64,000 nucleotides of DNA from Bacteroidetes bacterium GWF2_43_63 (GCA_001769275.1 MEOQ01000026.1:1-64000), one strand, 5' to 3'; shown: positions 49,907 through 59,103, counted from the first letter of the stretch. Program-made: numbers and translations. The notes: generated by a model not told the origin, from the sequence alone.

Positions 49907-50488
49907 TTGGGCATTGAAGAAATCATACACGGTTGTCTGAATGGGAAACGCTCTGCACAGGAAGCGCTCTATAAGCTGTATGGAGGCAAACTGTATGGTG
50001 TCTCCATGCGATATACCCGAAATCAGATGGAGGCAGAAGATGTGCTGCAGGATGGCTTTGTCAAAGTGTTTAAAAACATACGTAGTTTCAGAGACCTGGG
50101 TGAAAATTCGCTGTTTAACTGGATGAAAAGAATCATTGTCAATACAGCCATCAACTATCTGCGCGACCAGAAAAAACATCGCTATCAGGCCGATATTGAT
50201 ACAATGGATGAAATTGCTGAAAACGACACGGAAGATAGTTTTTTTGATGAACTCCGCACGCTGGTATCGCAGGATGAGATTCTGGGCCTGATCCGCAATC
50301 TGCCCGAAGGGTACCGGATGGTTTTCAACCTTTTTGCGATGGAGGGTTTTTCGCATCAGGAAATAGCCGAAATGTTGGGGGTTTCGGTAAGTACCTCCAA
50401 AACACAGTTGTTTAAAGCCCGCCAACAGATTATTGCCGGTATCAGAGAAATTGCCAGAAACAGAATGACCGTCCGAAATGTAATATAA
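49907..50488 (+). CDS. ECF-type RNA polymerase sigma factor
   Basis: 193 residues, sigma-70 family group 4. Region 2 (about 20-90: AQEALYKLYGGKLYGVSMRY, then EDVLQDGFVKVFKNIRSF) and region 4 (about 125-185: LPEGYRMVFNLFAMEGFSHQ, then IAEMLGVSVSTSKTQLFKAR) are intact. No ATG fits; TTG at 49907 (MGIEEIIHGCLNGKRSAQ) matches the usual N-terminus of Bacteroidota ECF factors. The next gene begins six bases on and encodes a membrane protein with a short cytoplasmic N-terminus, the position of an anti-sigma factor. Confidence 0.92.
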   Translation: MGIEEIIHGCLNGKRSAQEALYKLYGGKLYGVSMRYTRNQMEAEDVLQDGFVKVFKNIRSFRDLGENSLFNWMKRIIVNTAINYLRDQKKHRYQADIDTMDEIAENDTEDSFFDELRTLVSQDEILGLIRNLPEGYRMVFNLFAMEGFSHQEIAEMLGVSVSTSKTQLFKARQQIIAGIREIARNRMTVRNVI

Positions 50489-50494
50489 GAAGCC

Positions 50495-51958
50495 ATGGAC
50501 AAGAATTTTTACAGAATTGATGAATTAAGCCGCGGAACGCTCGGCAATCTTGAAAAAGATCCGCCGCCGATGAGCTTTGACAAAATCCGCAAGCGTGTGT
50601 TCTGGTACTCCGTATGGAGCCTCGGAATCGGCTCTTTTTTGCGTCGTTTCTGGAGCATCCCGGTTGCAGCAGCAGTCGTAGCTGTCATTTTATACCAGAT
50701 TCCTTCAGCCGGATCTTCCAACCAGGTGGGGAATTCTGCCTATACCGATGACACTTCAATCCCTTCGCAATATTCTCAGCAGGTAAATTTCAACACCTCT
50801 ATATCTGGTCGTAATCAGAACGAAACCTTCAGTTATAATCCGACAAATAATGCATCTAAAAACAGCAACGACTTTTCATCCGCTGGCGAAAATCAGTATA
50901 TAAGCCAGAACTCAACGGGTTCAATCTCCGGAATAAATAATGGAAAAACAAATCCAGAACAGGCACTCACGACAAATGATGATGAATTGCAGAATCCGAT
51001 TACACAAAACAATGGGAATTCATTTTTCGATGATAATACAATTAAAACAATTGAGGATTTTTCTGCCGAAGTTTTTAATGCTCCTGAAAAAATGCCGGTG
51101 CGACATAATATCATTCCGTTTCAACATCAATCAATTCAGGCTCCATTCATAGTTGCAAAGATTAATAAATCAGGAAGTCAGATTAGCTGGTCAGGACTGG
51201 TTAAAACAGGAGTATTATATTCAGGACCGATGTTTTCCCCTGCATCTGAAAACAGACTGGATATCAACCGGAATTTTTCGCTTTCGACCCATTTCGGTTT
51301 AGAAGCCCGGGCCGATTTCGGAAAATGGTTCATTGCTGCGGGAGTGCAACAATCGACTTTTGACAACCGCTACGCTTCGGATCATTTACTGTACAATGCA
51401 CGAACGGAGAATGTGCAAAATCTGACAAATCAATTCTGGCTGACCGATAGCATTGGCTACTGGCATTTTACATATGTGTCAGATACTACCATTCATGTAT
51501 TGGATTCAGTCTGGGCCTGGGAAATTGACTCTGCATTGGTTCAGGAATTTGACACCATTAGTATCGCAAAATACGACACCTTGCAAAATGCCCGCTGGAA
51601 ACGAAATATAAGATATCTGGAATTACCGGTAATGATCGGAAAAACAATTTCCGTAAGCCGGCTCACATTCGGACTTTCTGGAGGATTTGGATTCGGTATT
51701 CTGTATAATTCAGAAGGCGAATATTATTTAGGTGCCGAAAGTGGACAGGTGTTTTCAGTAATGGCGGCAGAAACGAAAAAAATCTGTTTTTCGTTTCTGG
51801 CAGCGGGTTCGGTATCCTATCTGCTGAATGAGCGGTGGGCCGTTGAAGTTGTGCCCTGGTACAGAAAAATGCTTACCCCTGTATTTTCAGGAGAAATGCA
51901 AGGAACTCAGAAACCGTGGTCAGCAGGGCTATCGGCCGGGATCCGGTATAATTTTTAA
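50495..51958 (+). CDS. Sigma-factor partner: inner-membrane segment joined to a predicted outer-membrane barrel
   Basis: 487 residues. About 50 cytoplasmic residues (MDKNFYRIDELSRGTLGNLE and onward) come first, then one membrane segment (about 52-69, RFWSIPVAAAVVAVILYQIP), then about 130 low-complexity residues rich in Asn, Ser and Gln (70-200), and a C-terminal half (about 230-487) of amphipathic strands ending in SAGLSAGIRYNF, typical of outer-membrane barrels (IRYLELPVMIG, LTFGLSGGFGFGILY). Encoded six bases after the ECF sigma factor, so the N-terminus probably binds it. If the prediction holds, one chain spans both membranes and could carry an envelope signal to RNA polymerase. The cytoplasmic part has no ZAS or FecR motif I recognise. 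Confidence 0.8.
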   Translation: MDKNFYRIDELSRGTLGNLEKDPPPMSFDKIRKRVFWYSVWSLGIGSFLRRFWSIPVAAAVVAVILYQIPSAGSSNQVGNSAYTDDTSIPSQYSQQVNFNTSISGRNQNETFSYNPTNNASKNSNDFSSAGENQYISQNSTGSISGINNGKTNPEQALTTNDDELQNPITQNNGNSFFDDNTIKTIEDFSAEVFNAPEKMPVRHNIIPFQHQSIQAPFIVAKINKSGSQISWSGLVKTGVLYSGPMFSPASENRLDINRNFSLSTHFGLEARADFGKWFIAAGVQQSTFDNRYASDHLLYNARTENVQNLTNQFWLTDSIGYWHFTYVSDTTIHVLDSVWAWEIDSALVQEFDTISIAKYDTLQNARWKRNIRYLELPVMIGKTISVSRLTFGLSGGFGFGILYNSEGEYYLGAESGQVFSVMAAETKKICFSFLAAGSVSYLLNERWAVEVVPWYRKMLTPVFSGEMQGTQKPWSAGLSAGIRYNF

Positions 51959-52019
51959 TCGGTCCGGGCAACCTGTCGTAAACAAGGTGTTATTACTACA
52001 GAACAAAAAACTAACTCTT

Positions 52020-53363
52020 ATGAAAAAACAATTATTCCTTTTGCTCTTTGGGCTGTTTTCACTCACAGCCTTTTCTCAGGGCCCGTGTCAGGCTGGGTTC
52101 TACACAACTCAGGATTCAACAAATCTGTATTTGTATGATAGTTCATTCAACACCGATTCGACAGCTATTAATGTCACCAACTGGCAATGGACCTTATCCG
52201 GGATGGGGCTCAGCTACACCTATTCTGTACAGGATCCCATCCAGCCATTGAACACTTTGCCAAATGGAAGTTATGCTGTGTGCTTGACCATTCAGACAGG
52301 GACCGGTTGCAGCAGCACTTATTGTGACAGCATTTTTGTCGGCCAGCAATCGGGTTGCCAGGCTAACTTCGGTTATTATAACACCGATAGTCTGTTCTAT
52401 TTTACTGACTATTCCTTCACGACCGGTGGAGGCAACATTGTTAGCTGGAACTGGACATTTAACGGTGGTACCCCCTCTGCTTCAACGCAGCAGAATCCAG
52501 TGATTACTTTCCCGAGTCCCAACACAACCTACACTGTAGCGCTCACCATTACAACGGACAACGGCTGCAGTGACACTTACCAATCATATGTGTATTATTC
52601 AGATTCAATGAGTTGTATTTATTACGTTGATGCGCTCACATACCCTGTCACAACGATTGGGGGCAGCGATGGAGCAATTGATGTAACAGTTCATGGTGGC
52701 ACCCCTCCCTATTATTTTCAATGGAATAACGGTGCAGCAACCGAAGATCTTTACGGTTTGCCATCCGGAACGTATACGGCAAATGTCTGGTCATCGGATA
52801 CCACATGCCCGGCTTTCACAATATCAGCCTATATTCCCGAACCATATGACAGTGGCAACGTGTATGTAGACACACTGTACGCCCCGGCTGTTGACAGTTG
52901 TCTGAATTTTATTCCGGACAGCTTTTACATCAGCGGCATCAGCACAACAGGCAGCAATGCGACTGTGACATGGATCTTCACTGGTGGAGGACAATCAGCA
53001 ACAGTAACCATAGATTATACTTTTACAAATTATGGGGCGCAGGTTGTTGTTGTCACCCTCAATTGCGATTCAAGCCGATACCAGTCAACCTACATGAGCT
53101 ACATTTTTATACACAGCGCTGTTGGAATCGAAGAAGAAACAAATCTGCCGGTTTACCCCAATCCTGCTACCGATGTACTAAATTTGCCTGATAACAGCCA
53201 GTATGATCTGATCAGAATCATTTCATCTAATGGCTCAGTAGTAAAGGAATTTGTTCATCCTGAAAATCAGATAGAAATAAATGATCTTCCGGCAGGAATA
53301 TACTATGTACAGGCTGTTTCGGCTAGCCAGATCATCTGCACCCAACTTTCAATACTCAAATAA
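52020..53363 (+). CDS. T9SS type A cargo: secreted PKD-domain protein
   Basis: 447 residues from ATG 52020 (MKKQLFLLLFGLFS); the open frame reaches back to 51828 inside the previous gene. Signal peptide ends FSQ (about 19). Two PKD-like domains (about 25-110 with NWQWTLSGMG, and 112-200 with VSWNWTFNGG) are followed by an SprB-type repeat (about 205-285: TTIGGSDGAIDVTVHGGTPP, PYYFQWNNGA) and another beta domain. The C-terminal 75 residues (VYPNPATDVLNLPD, IISSNGSVVKEF, LPAGIYYVQAVS) are a type A (Por secretion) sorting domain. Exported by T9SS and anchored or released at the surface. Same strand as the sigma-factor pair, 61 bp downstream, so possibly part of its regulon. Confidence 0.92.
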   Translation: MKKQLFLLLFGLFSLTAFSQGPCQAGFYTTQDSTNLYLYDSSFNTDSTAINVTNWQWTLSGMGLSYTYSVQDPIQPLNTLPNGSYAVCLTIQTGTGCSSTYCDSIFVGQQSGCQANFGYYNTDSLFYFTDYSFTTGGGNIVSWNWTFNGGTPSASTQQNPVITFPSPNTTYTVALTITTDNGCSDTYQSYVYYSDSMSCIYYVDALTYPVTTIGGSDGAIDVTVHGGTPPYYFQWNNGAATEDLYGLPSGTYTANVWSSDTTCPAFTISAYIPEPYDSGNVYVDTLYAPAVDSCLNFIPDSFYISGISTTGSNATVTWIFTGGGQSATVTIDYTFTNYGAQVVVVTLNCDSSRYQSTYMSYIFIHSAVGIEEETNLPVYPNPATDVLNLPDNSQYDLIRIISSNGSVVKEFVHPENQIEINDLPAGIYYVQAVSASQIICTQLSILK

Positions 53364-53381
53364 CCTTTCTGACTTTTCATT

Positions 53382-53413
53382 AAAAAGGCTGTCTTCTCAG
53401 GCAGCCTTTTTTT
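53382..53413. terminator. Bidirectional terminator between T9SS cargo and PBP1A
   Basis: Stem aaaaaggctg (53382-53391) with cagccttttt (53402-53411), loop of ten, A-run and T-run on the two sides. Confidence 0.85.
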
Positions 53414-53417
53414 GCTT

Positions 53418-55802
53418 TTATTGAAATGGATTAGATCCGTGCTTTACTATATTTTCCTCAGGATGGTCATCTGAGTATTTTTTGCAGTCGATTTCTACAG
53501 AAATCGGTTTCGAAGGTTTCTCGAAGTCTTTTGTGGAAAGATCAATTGATTTATCAGCATATACTTTTTGCATAAATAAAGCCCAGATGGGAAGTGCCAT
53601 ATTGGCGCCCTGACCCAGTCCCGTGCTGATGAAGTGAACCTGCATATCTTCGGCTCCAACCCAACAACCAGCAACCAACTCTGGTGTAAGCCCCATAAAC
53701 CAGCCATCACTATTGTCATCTGTTGTTCCGGTTTTACCGGCTATGGGGTGTTTGATATTATAAACGGATCTTATACGTCCAGATGTTCCTCCATCAACCA
53801 CACCCTTCATGAGTTCTATCATCAGATAAGCAGTCTCTTCGCTCATGGCTTCCTGGCGACGGGGTACAAAATTTGAAAGAATATTTCCATCTTTATCCTC
53901 AATGCGGGTAACAAAAATCGGTTCTGTATAAATTCCTTTGTTCACGTAGGTTGTCTGAGCACCTACCATTTCGTAAACTGTGAGCTCCGGAACTCCAAGA
54001 CAGATAGCATAAACAGCAGGAATCGGGCTGGTGACGCCCATTTTGCGGGCAAGGCGAATGACCGCTTCTGGCGAAGACCTTTTGATCAGGTATGCAGAGG
54101 CCCAGTTGATGGAGCCCGCCAACGCATAGCGCAAAGTAACCATTTCACCTTCCTTGATTTTGCCAGAGTTTTTTGGAGACCAGGTTTTCCCGTTACCTAA
54201 ATCGATGGTTACAGGAATCATTGGGATTTTTGTGCAGGGCGAAAACTGTCCGTCGGCCATGGCAACGGAATAAACAAAAGGCTTAAACGTGGATCCCACC
54301 TGACGACGGCTCAGACAAACATGATCGAACTTGAAATACTTATAATTTATTCCGCCAACATAAGCCTTCACGAAACCGGTTTGAGGTTCAACGGCCATAA
54401 ATCCGGCATGAAGGAACCATTTGTAGTACTTTATCGAATCCATGGGAGTCATAATCGTGTCGAACTCACCTTTCCAGCTGAAAAGCCGCATTGGGACCTT
54501 CTCGTTGAACACTTTGTTGATCTGGGCTTCAGAAAACCCGTCGTTTTTCATTGTAATGTAACGGTCCGAACGACGTTTGGATACTTCCATGATTTTATCC
54601 ACATCTTCCTGGCGGTAAAGACTTGTAAAAGGAGCTTGCCGTGCATGTTTCACTTCTTTGTAAAACTGAGGCTGCAGTGTTTTGCCGAGATGTTCTGCAA
54701 CGGCTTCTTCGGCATATACCTGCATACGCGAATCAATGGTCGTGTAAATCTTCAACCCATCCGTGTAGAGATTGTATTTTGTACCATCCGGCTTGGTGTT
54801 TTTATTACACCAGCCATACAATGGATTGTTGTCCCACTGGTTTCTGGCAATCTGATACTCTTCTTCACTGAGAAAGTCATTGCGCTTAGGCTCTGATTCA
54901 TTCATTGCTTTACGCAGGTACTCGCGAAAATAAGTAGCCATCCCTGATTTGTGATCCTGCAATTTATACTTGCCTGTGGATAGCGGAAGATCTTTGAGCG
55001 AGTCAAGTTGCACCATGGTGATAAAACCATATTTTGCCATCTGGCTCATTACAACAAACCTGCGTTTTACAGCATTTTCGGGATTCCGCACCGGGTTGAA
55101 TTTCGATGGAGCCTGAAGCATTCCCACCAGCATTGCGCTTTCCTGAATATTGAGCGAATCCGGGGCTTTATCAAAGTATGTTTTAGCTGCTGATTTAATT
55201 CCAAAAGACTGACTGCCGAAATCAACCGTGTTGAGATACATGGCAATAATTTCTTCCTTGGTATAGTTGCGCTCGAGTCTGATAGCGGTTACCCACTCCT
55301 TGAACTTCGTTTTTATAAGCTCAAGTTTTGACATATCCACATCACGTGGGAAAAGGTTTTTGGCCAGCTGCTGAGTGATGGTGCTACCGCCGCCACTGCT
55401 GCGGTTTCCCCCGGCAATGGTTTTTACAAATACGCGGAATAATCCACGGACATCGACTCCGGAATGTCGTTCGAAACGGACATCCTCTGTTGCAATGAGT
55501 GCCTGAACCAGAAAAGGAGAAAGTTGCTGATATTCTACATTGGTTCGGTTTTCAAAGTAAAATTTTCCAAGAAGCTCCTGATCGCTCGAGTAAATTTCAG
55601 AAGCGAGATTATTGCTTGGGTTTTCAAGTTGTTCAAAAGAAGGGATGGGGCCTAGCATTCCAAGCGACACGCCGATAAAAAACAGATAAAAGAAGGCTGC
55701 GGCAACAAAAAAAGTTCGCCACATCCGCCTGATATATCTGGCGAAATCAGGTGAAACATTTGAACCTTTGACCTTTGCTAAAAAGTTTCTGGTGGTTTTC
55801 AT
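53418..55802 (-). CDS. mrcA: Penicillin-binding protein 1A (bifunctional peptidoglycan synthase)
   Basis: 794 residues. One membrane segment (about 31-50). Glycosyltransferase 51 domain (about 70-245): catalytic Glu106 in ATEDVRFERH, GGGSTITQQLAKNLF (137-151) and ERNYTKEEIIAMYLN (177-191). Transpeptidase domain (about 470-740): SxxK as STFK (504-507), SxN as SIN (564-566), KTG at 690-692 in AGKTGTTDDNSD. All catalytic residues are present. Polymerises and cross-links peptidoglycan on the periplasmic side. Two bases downstream of gldH in the conserved holB, ricT, gldH, PBP1A order. Confidence 0.95.
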   Translation of the reverse strand: MKTTRNFLAKVKGSNVSPDFARYIRRMWRTFFVAAAFFYLFFIGVSLGMLGPIPSFEQLENPSNNLASEIYSSDQELLGKFYFENRTNVEYQQLSPFLVQALIATEDVRFERHSGVDVRGLFRVFVKTIAGGNRSSGGGSTITQQLAKNLFPRDVDMSKLELIKTKFKEWVTAIRLERNYTKEEIIAMYLNTVDFGSQSFGIKSAAKTYFDKAPDSLNIQESAMLVGMLQAPSKFNPVRNPENAVKRRFVVMSQMAKYGFITMVQLDSLKDLPLSTGKYKLQDHKSGMATYFREYLRKAMNESEPKRNDFLSEEEYQIARNQWDNNPLYGWCNKNTKPDGTKYNLYTDGLKIYTTIDSRMQVYAEEAVAEHLGKTLQPQFYKEVKHARQAPFTSLYRQEDVDKIMEVSKRRSDRYITMKNDGFSEAQINKVFNEKVPMRLFSWKGEFDTIMTPMDSIKYYKWFLHAGFMAVEPQTGFVKAYVGGINYKYFKFDHVCLSRRQVGSTFKPFVYSVAMADGQFSPCTKIPMIPVTIDLGNGKTWSPKNSGKIKEGEMVTLRYALAGSINWASAYLIKRSSPEAVIRLARKMGVTSPIPAVYAICLGVPELTVYEMVGAQTTYVNKGIYTEPIFVTRIEDKDGNILSNFVPRRQEAMSEETAYLMIELMKGVVDGGTSGRIRSVYNIKHPIAGKTGTTDDNSDGWFMGLTPELVAGCWVGAEDMQVHFISTGLGQGANMALPIWALFMQKVYADKSIDLSTKDFEKPSKPISVEIDCKKYSDDHPEENIVKHGSNPFQ

Positions 55803-55804
55803 GC

Positions 55805-56272
55805 CTAAAGTTTAGTCGGAGATATGCGAATGCCAATATCTGTAATGCCTTCAAGCACAGTATCGCGCATAGCTTGCTGAAATTCGAAAGAATACAATCC
55901 TGTTTTCGGGAACACAAATTTGCGGCTGATAAGCACTTCGTTGCTTCTGAGATAGCCACTGCCTTCGCCGATCCACCTGCCGTCAGGTTCTGCCAAAATG
56001 AACTCAATAGTGTCGCGCGTAATGCTGTCGCCCGGCATCGTTGTGGTGATAAATGTGAACAAATTACTGTGTGAATAATCGGTGTTATGACGAATAAGCA
56101 CATAGAAATCGTACATGCTTTTTGTATCTGAAACTTCAAAGTCGAATTTGGCCGGATAATTCATATCCCAGCGGGCATCTGGAATTTCCTTCATTTTATA
56201 ATACAGCGAATCGTCGCAGCTTGAAAGTACAATTGAAATAAATACAGCAGCAATTAACAACGATCTTTTCAT
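55805..56272 (-). CDS. gldH: Gliding motility lipoprotein GldH
   Basis: 155 residues, lipobox IVLSSC (Cys19). The mature part fits GldH: MKEIPDARWDMNYPAKFDFEV, YDFYVLIRHNTDYSHSNLFTF, ITTTMPGDSITRDTIEFILA, WIGEGSGYL and GLYSFEFQQAMRDTVL. GldH is needed for gliding in Flavobacterium but is conserved in many non-gliding Bacteroidota, so motility is not implied. The start overlaps the ricT stop by one base (TAATG). Confidence 0.93.
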   Translation of the reverse strand: MKRSLLIAAVFISIVLSSCDDSLYYKMKEIPDARWDMNYPAKFDFEVSDTKSMYDFYVLIRHNTDYSHSNLFTFITTTMPGDSITRDTIEFILAEPDGRWIGEGSGYLRSNEVLISRKFVFPKTGLYSFEFQQAMRDTVLEGITDIGIRISPTKL

Positions 56273-57372
56273 TAGTCAGCAAGTTTAGAAAAATCATCTC
56301 TCCCAACAACGCGGTCATCTTCCATTTTATTTTCAAGACTTATCGCAAATTCTTCAAGATTATCAGGTATCTGATTGGCTTTATTCATCTGCTGCACCTT
56401 GGCGACATTTTCAACAGGAACAGCCATCAGATTTCCCGGAGAGTTTGAATAAGAGTACCACATAAGGCTTTTGAAAATATCACTCTTGACATGAAATGCA
56501 AGGCCTTTTTTGGTTTTCAGCGCTACATTGTGATCAGGAAAAGACCTGAGAATTTCCTGGTAAACAGGGGTTTCGTAATTCAGACAACATTTGAGTTTGC
56601 CGCACAAGCCTGCCAATTTCTGTGGATTGAGCGATAGTTGCTGAATTCTAGCCGCATTGGTTGTGACCGATTGAAACTGATGAATAAAAGTGCTGCAGCA
56701 CAATTCGCGGCCGCAAGTCCCGATTCCGCCCAACTTTCCAGATTCCTGACGGGCTCCAATCTGGCGCATTTCAACACGGATTTTGAATTCATCCGCCATT
56801 AATTTGATCAGCTCGCGAAAATCGACACGGTCTTCGGCAGTATAATAGAAAATGGCTTTGGTATTGTCGCCCTGAAACTCAACATCATTTAGCTTCATGT
56901 TGATTCTCAATTCCTTGATAATAGCCAATGATCGACGCATGGTTGAAAATTCCCGCTCTATAGCCTGATACCATTTTTCGACATCTGCGGGTTTCGCCTT
57001 ACGATACACTTTTTTCATCTGAGCGTCGTCGGGATTGGCTTTTTTGCGTTTCATCTGACGCATAACCTCCGGGCCAGCCAGCGAAACTATCCCAATATCA
57101 TGTCCCGGAGATGCTTCAACGGCAACAACATCGCCTGCAGCAACCGATAAACCAGGGCTAAGACGGAAAAAATCTTTATGGTTATTTTTAAATCTGACTT
57201 CAATGCAATCGAATTGCAAAGCAGTTCCCATGTTTTTAATGCCATTAAAGGCCGTTTCAGCTGAAACCTTACAGCACCCCGATGAAAACTTCATCTCGCT
57301 GATATTGTCCTTTTGATGTACACAAAGCCCGCGGGCTATAAAATTCGGTATATGGCAGTTGTCTGTTTTCAT
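56272..57372 (-). CDS. ricT: PSP1-domain protein, RicT/YaaT-like
   Basis: 366 residues from ATG 57372 (MKTDNCHIPNFIARGLCVHQ). The frame is open to 57462, but a TACCTTTG element at 57386-57393 lies in that extension. The PSP1 domain (about 140-240: VYRKAKPADVEKWYQAIERE, MKLNDVEFQGDNTKAIFYYTAEDRVDFREL) is followed by TCGRELCCSTFI and LCGKLKCCLNYE, the Cys-rich motifs that in B. subtilis RicT help hold Fe-S clusters with RicA and RicF. Here no RicA/RicF gene is nearby. RicT promotes mRNA maturation and sporulation control there; the Bacteroidota role is unknown. Part of the holB-ricT-gldH order. Confidence 0.9.
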   Translation of the reverse strand: MKTDNCHIPNFIARGLCVHQKDNISEMKFSSGCCKVSAETAFNGIKNMGTALQFDCIEVRFKNNHKDFFRLSPGLSVAAGDVVAVEASPGHDIGIVSLAGPEVMRQMKRKKANPDDAQMKKVYRKAKPADVEKWYQAIEREFSTMRRSLAIIKELRINMKLNDVEFQGDNTKAIFYYTAEDRVDFRELIKLMADEFKIRVEMRQIGARQESGKLGGIGTCGRELCCSTFIHQFQSVTTNAARIQQLSLNPQKLAGLCGKLKCCLNYETPVYQEILRSFPDHNVALKTKKGLAFHVKSDIFKSLMWYSYSNSPGNLMAVPVENVAKVQQMNKANQIPDNLEEFAISLENKMEDDRVVGRDDFSKLAD

Positions 57373-57385
57373 AACATAAAGGGGG

Positions 57386-57393
57386 CAAAGGTA
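57386..57393 (-). promoter_or_regulatory. -7 element of ricT-gldH-PBP1A operon
   Basis: TACCTTTG on the minus strand, 13 bases before the ricT ATG. It fixes the start and suggests the operon is transcribed separately from holB. Confidence 0.5.
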
Positions 57394-57438
57394 CAATATA
57401 ATGTGGAAATGCCGAATAGGAATGTGAAAATGTGGGGC

Positions 57439-57572
57439 TTCGCCCATGTGAACCTTTGCCAATGTGAGAATATTAGATTGTCACTTTTGTCCCTTCGACA
57501 AGCTCACGACAGAGCTTTTTACTTTTGTCTTGTTACTTTTATCTTTTGTCTTGTTTAGGATGTGGGAATGTG
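57439..57572. repeat. 134-bp direct repeat, copy 1
   Basis: Starts ttcgcccatgtg and ends gatgtgggaatgtg. Copy 2 lies at 57740-57873 with roughly nine in ten bases the same by eye. Both include cccttcgaca, agagctttttacttttgtct and tatcttttgtcttgtttagg. Confidence 0.85.
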
Positions 57573-57720
57573 TTGATGCATCAGGCGTAAGGCGATAGGC
57601 ATCAGGCGTAAGGCATGCGGCTTAGAAGGATCACATGGAAAATGCGAAATCAGAAATACGAGACACGAAATACGAATGGCCGATGCGATGCGGTGATGCG
57701 GTGGTGTGAAGATTTGGGGC
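57573..57720. repeat. Short-unit repeats between the two long repeats
   Basis: catcaggcgtaaggc occurs twice (about 57577 and 57600), followed by cgaaatacgaga-type and gatgcgatgcggtgatgcgg units. Related units lie at 10805-10865. Confidence 0.6.
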
Positions 57721-57739
57721 TCAAGTGAAACGTGACATG

Positions 57740-57873
57740 TTCGCCCATGTGAGGATTTGCCAATGTGAGAATATTAGAATGTCACTTTTGTCCCTTCGAC
57801 AGGCTTAAGACAGAGCTTTTTACTTTTGTCTTTTTACTTTTATCTTTTGTCTTGTTTAGGATGTGGGGATGTG
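57740..57873. repeat. 134-bp direct repeat, copy 2
   Basis: Partner of 57439-57572, same orientation, offset 301 bp. It ends 31 bp before the holB stop. Confidence 0.85.
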
Positions 57874-57903
57874 TAACGTTTGTATCGAGTAACAAAAATA
57901 AAA

Positions 57904-59052
57904 TTACAACCTGAACATCCGGCCGATGTTAAAACTCAGATCGGTAAAAATCAGCTTCGGATTTCCGTTGCGTTCGATATGAAAAATGGCTTCATCAATA
58001 CTGGTGCGGAAAAAATCGAGATTATCCTTGTGTACGTAAGCCGCGAATTTGCTGAAGAATTTTTCGTCCTCAGGATTATAGAATTTGATCTTTTTCAGAT
58101 CGGCGCCCAATTGAAAAGTATTGGTCAGTTTTCGCGCACTCTCTGCAAAAATATGTTTCTGTTTCTCGCGTCCCAATGTGGAGAATTCGGCCGACATTTC
58201 AAAAATAGCTTTACCATTCAGCGCAAAACAAGTCCTCATCCAATTGCGGAAAAAATCAGAAACCATAATCATTTCATCGCGATTCTGCAAATAATCAAAC
58301 GCTTTTTCCAGATTTCCTTCACTATTATAGATGGCATCGAAAATATCATTTTCGGGACGGTCGCTAAAATGTTCGCGCAAAAAACCATAACTCTGTTGCG
58401 ATGTTGGAGCTTCGATTCGCGTTGTCTGAACGCGTGAAAGGATAGTCGGCAAAATCAGATCGTGGTTTTCGGCAATAAGCAAAAACAAAGTGTTGTCAGA
58501 TGGCTCCTCAAGTGTTTTGAGGATTTTTGGAGCTGCATTATACTGGATTTTTTCAACCATCCAGACAATAATCACCTTGATTTTTGCCTCATGATTCTTA
58601 TATTGCAGTCTTCCGATAATATCATTGATGTCATCAACAGAAATGAGACCCTGTTTGTTTTCAACCTGTATGTGCTCATACCAGGAATTCAAATTTACAA
58701 TGCCCGACTTGTTTTTGACAAAGGAACGCCAATCGGCCATGTAGTCGCGACTCAGTTCTCTTTTGTCTGCTTTCACTACCGGAAAAAGGAAATGCAGATC
58801 AGGGTGCTCCATCGATGCAAAACGCCTGCACGATGAACATTCGCCACAACTATCTGCTTTCAGGCCATCCGCGTCATCAAAATATTTCCGGTCAGTACAG
58901 TTCAGAAACTGGGCAAAAGCTAAGGCAACCATAAGTTTCCCGCTACCCGGAGGGCCAATAAACATCTGCGCATGGGCAATCCGCTGCTCTTCAGCTGATG
59001 TAATCAGCTTGTTGAGCACCTTAATATTGCCTGGTATATCTCTGAAAAGCAT
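57904..59052 (-). CDS. holB: DNA polymerase III clamp-loader delta-prime subunit
   Basis: 382 residues from ATG 59052 (MLFRDIPGNIKVLNKL). The open frame continues to 59232, but the extension has no family resemblance and crosses a terminator-like hairpin on the other strand. AAA+ core: GPPGSGKLMVALAFAQ (Walker A), the four-Cys zinc module DSCGECSSCRRFASMEHPDL, then KVIIVWMVEKIQYNAAPKIL and TLEEPSDNTLFLLI. The sensor/arginine-finger motif reads ILSRVQT instead of the usual SRC. With tau/gamma and delta it loads the sliding clamp. No neighbour on the 5' side on the same strand. Confidence 0.9.
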   Translation of the reverse strand: MLFRDIPGNIKVLNKLITSAEEQRIAHAQMFIGPPGSGKLMVALAFAQFLNCTDRKYFDDADGLKADSCGECSSCRRFASMEHPDLHFLFPVVKADKRELSRDYMADWRSFVKNKSGIVNLNSWYEHIQVENKQGLISVDDINDIIGRLQYKNHEAKIKVIIVWMVEKIQYNAAPKILKTLEEPSDNTLFLLIAENHDLILPTILSRVQTTRIEAPTSQQSYGFLREHFSDRPENDIFDAIYNSEGNLEKAFDYLQNRDEMIMVSDFFRNWMRTCFALNGKAIFEMSAEFSTLGREKQKHIFAESARKLTNTFQLGADLKKIKFYNPEDEKFFSKFAAYVHKDNLDFFRTSIDEAIFHIERNGNPKLIFTDLSFNIGRMFRL

Positions 59053-59103
59053 TCGGAAATTTTTTACGAAAATACGGCAAAAAAAATTATTTTCATTAAA
59101 AAA

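Noticed and set aside
49883-50425. 180-codon minus-strand frame opposite the sigma factor
   Set aside because: Antisense shadow of a clearly recognisable ECF sigma factor.
51828-52019. N-terminal extension of the T9SS type A protein
   Set aside because: It lies inside the previous gene, and the ATG at 52020 begins a clean signal peptide.
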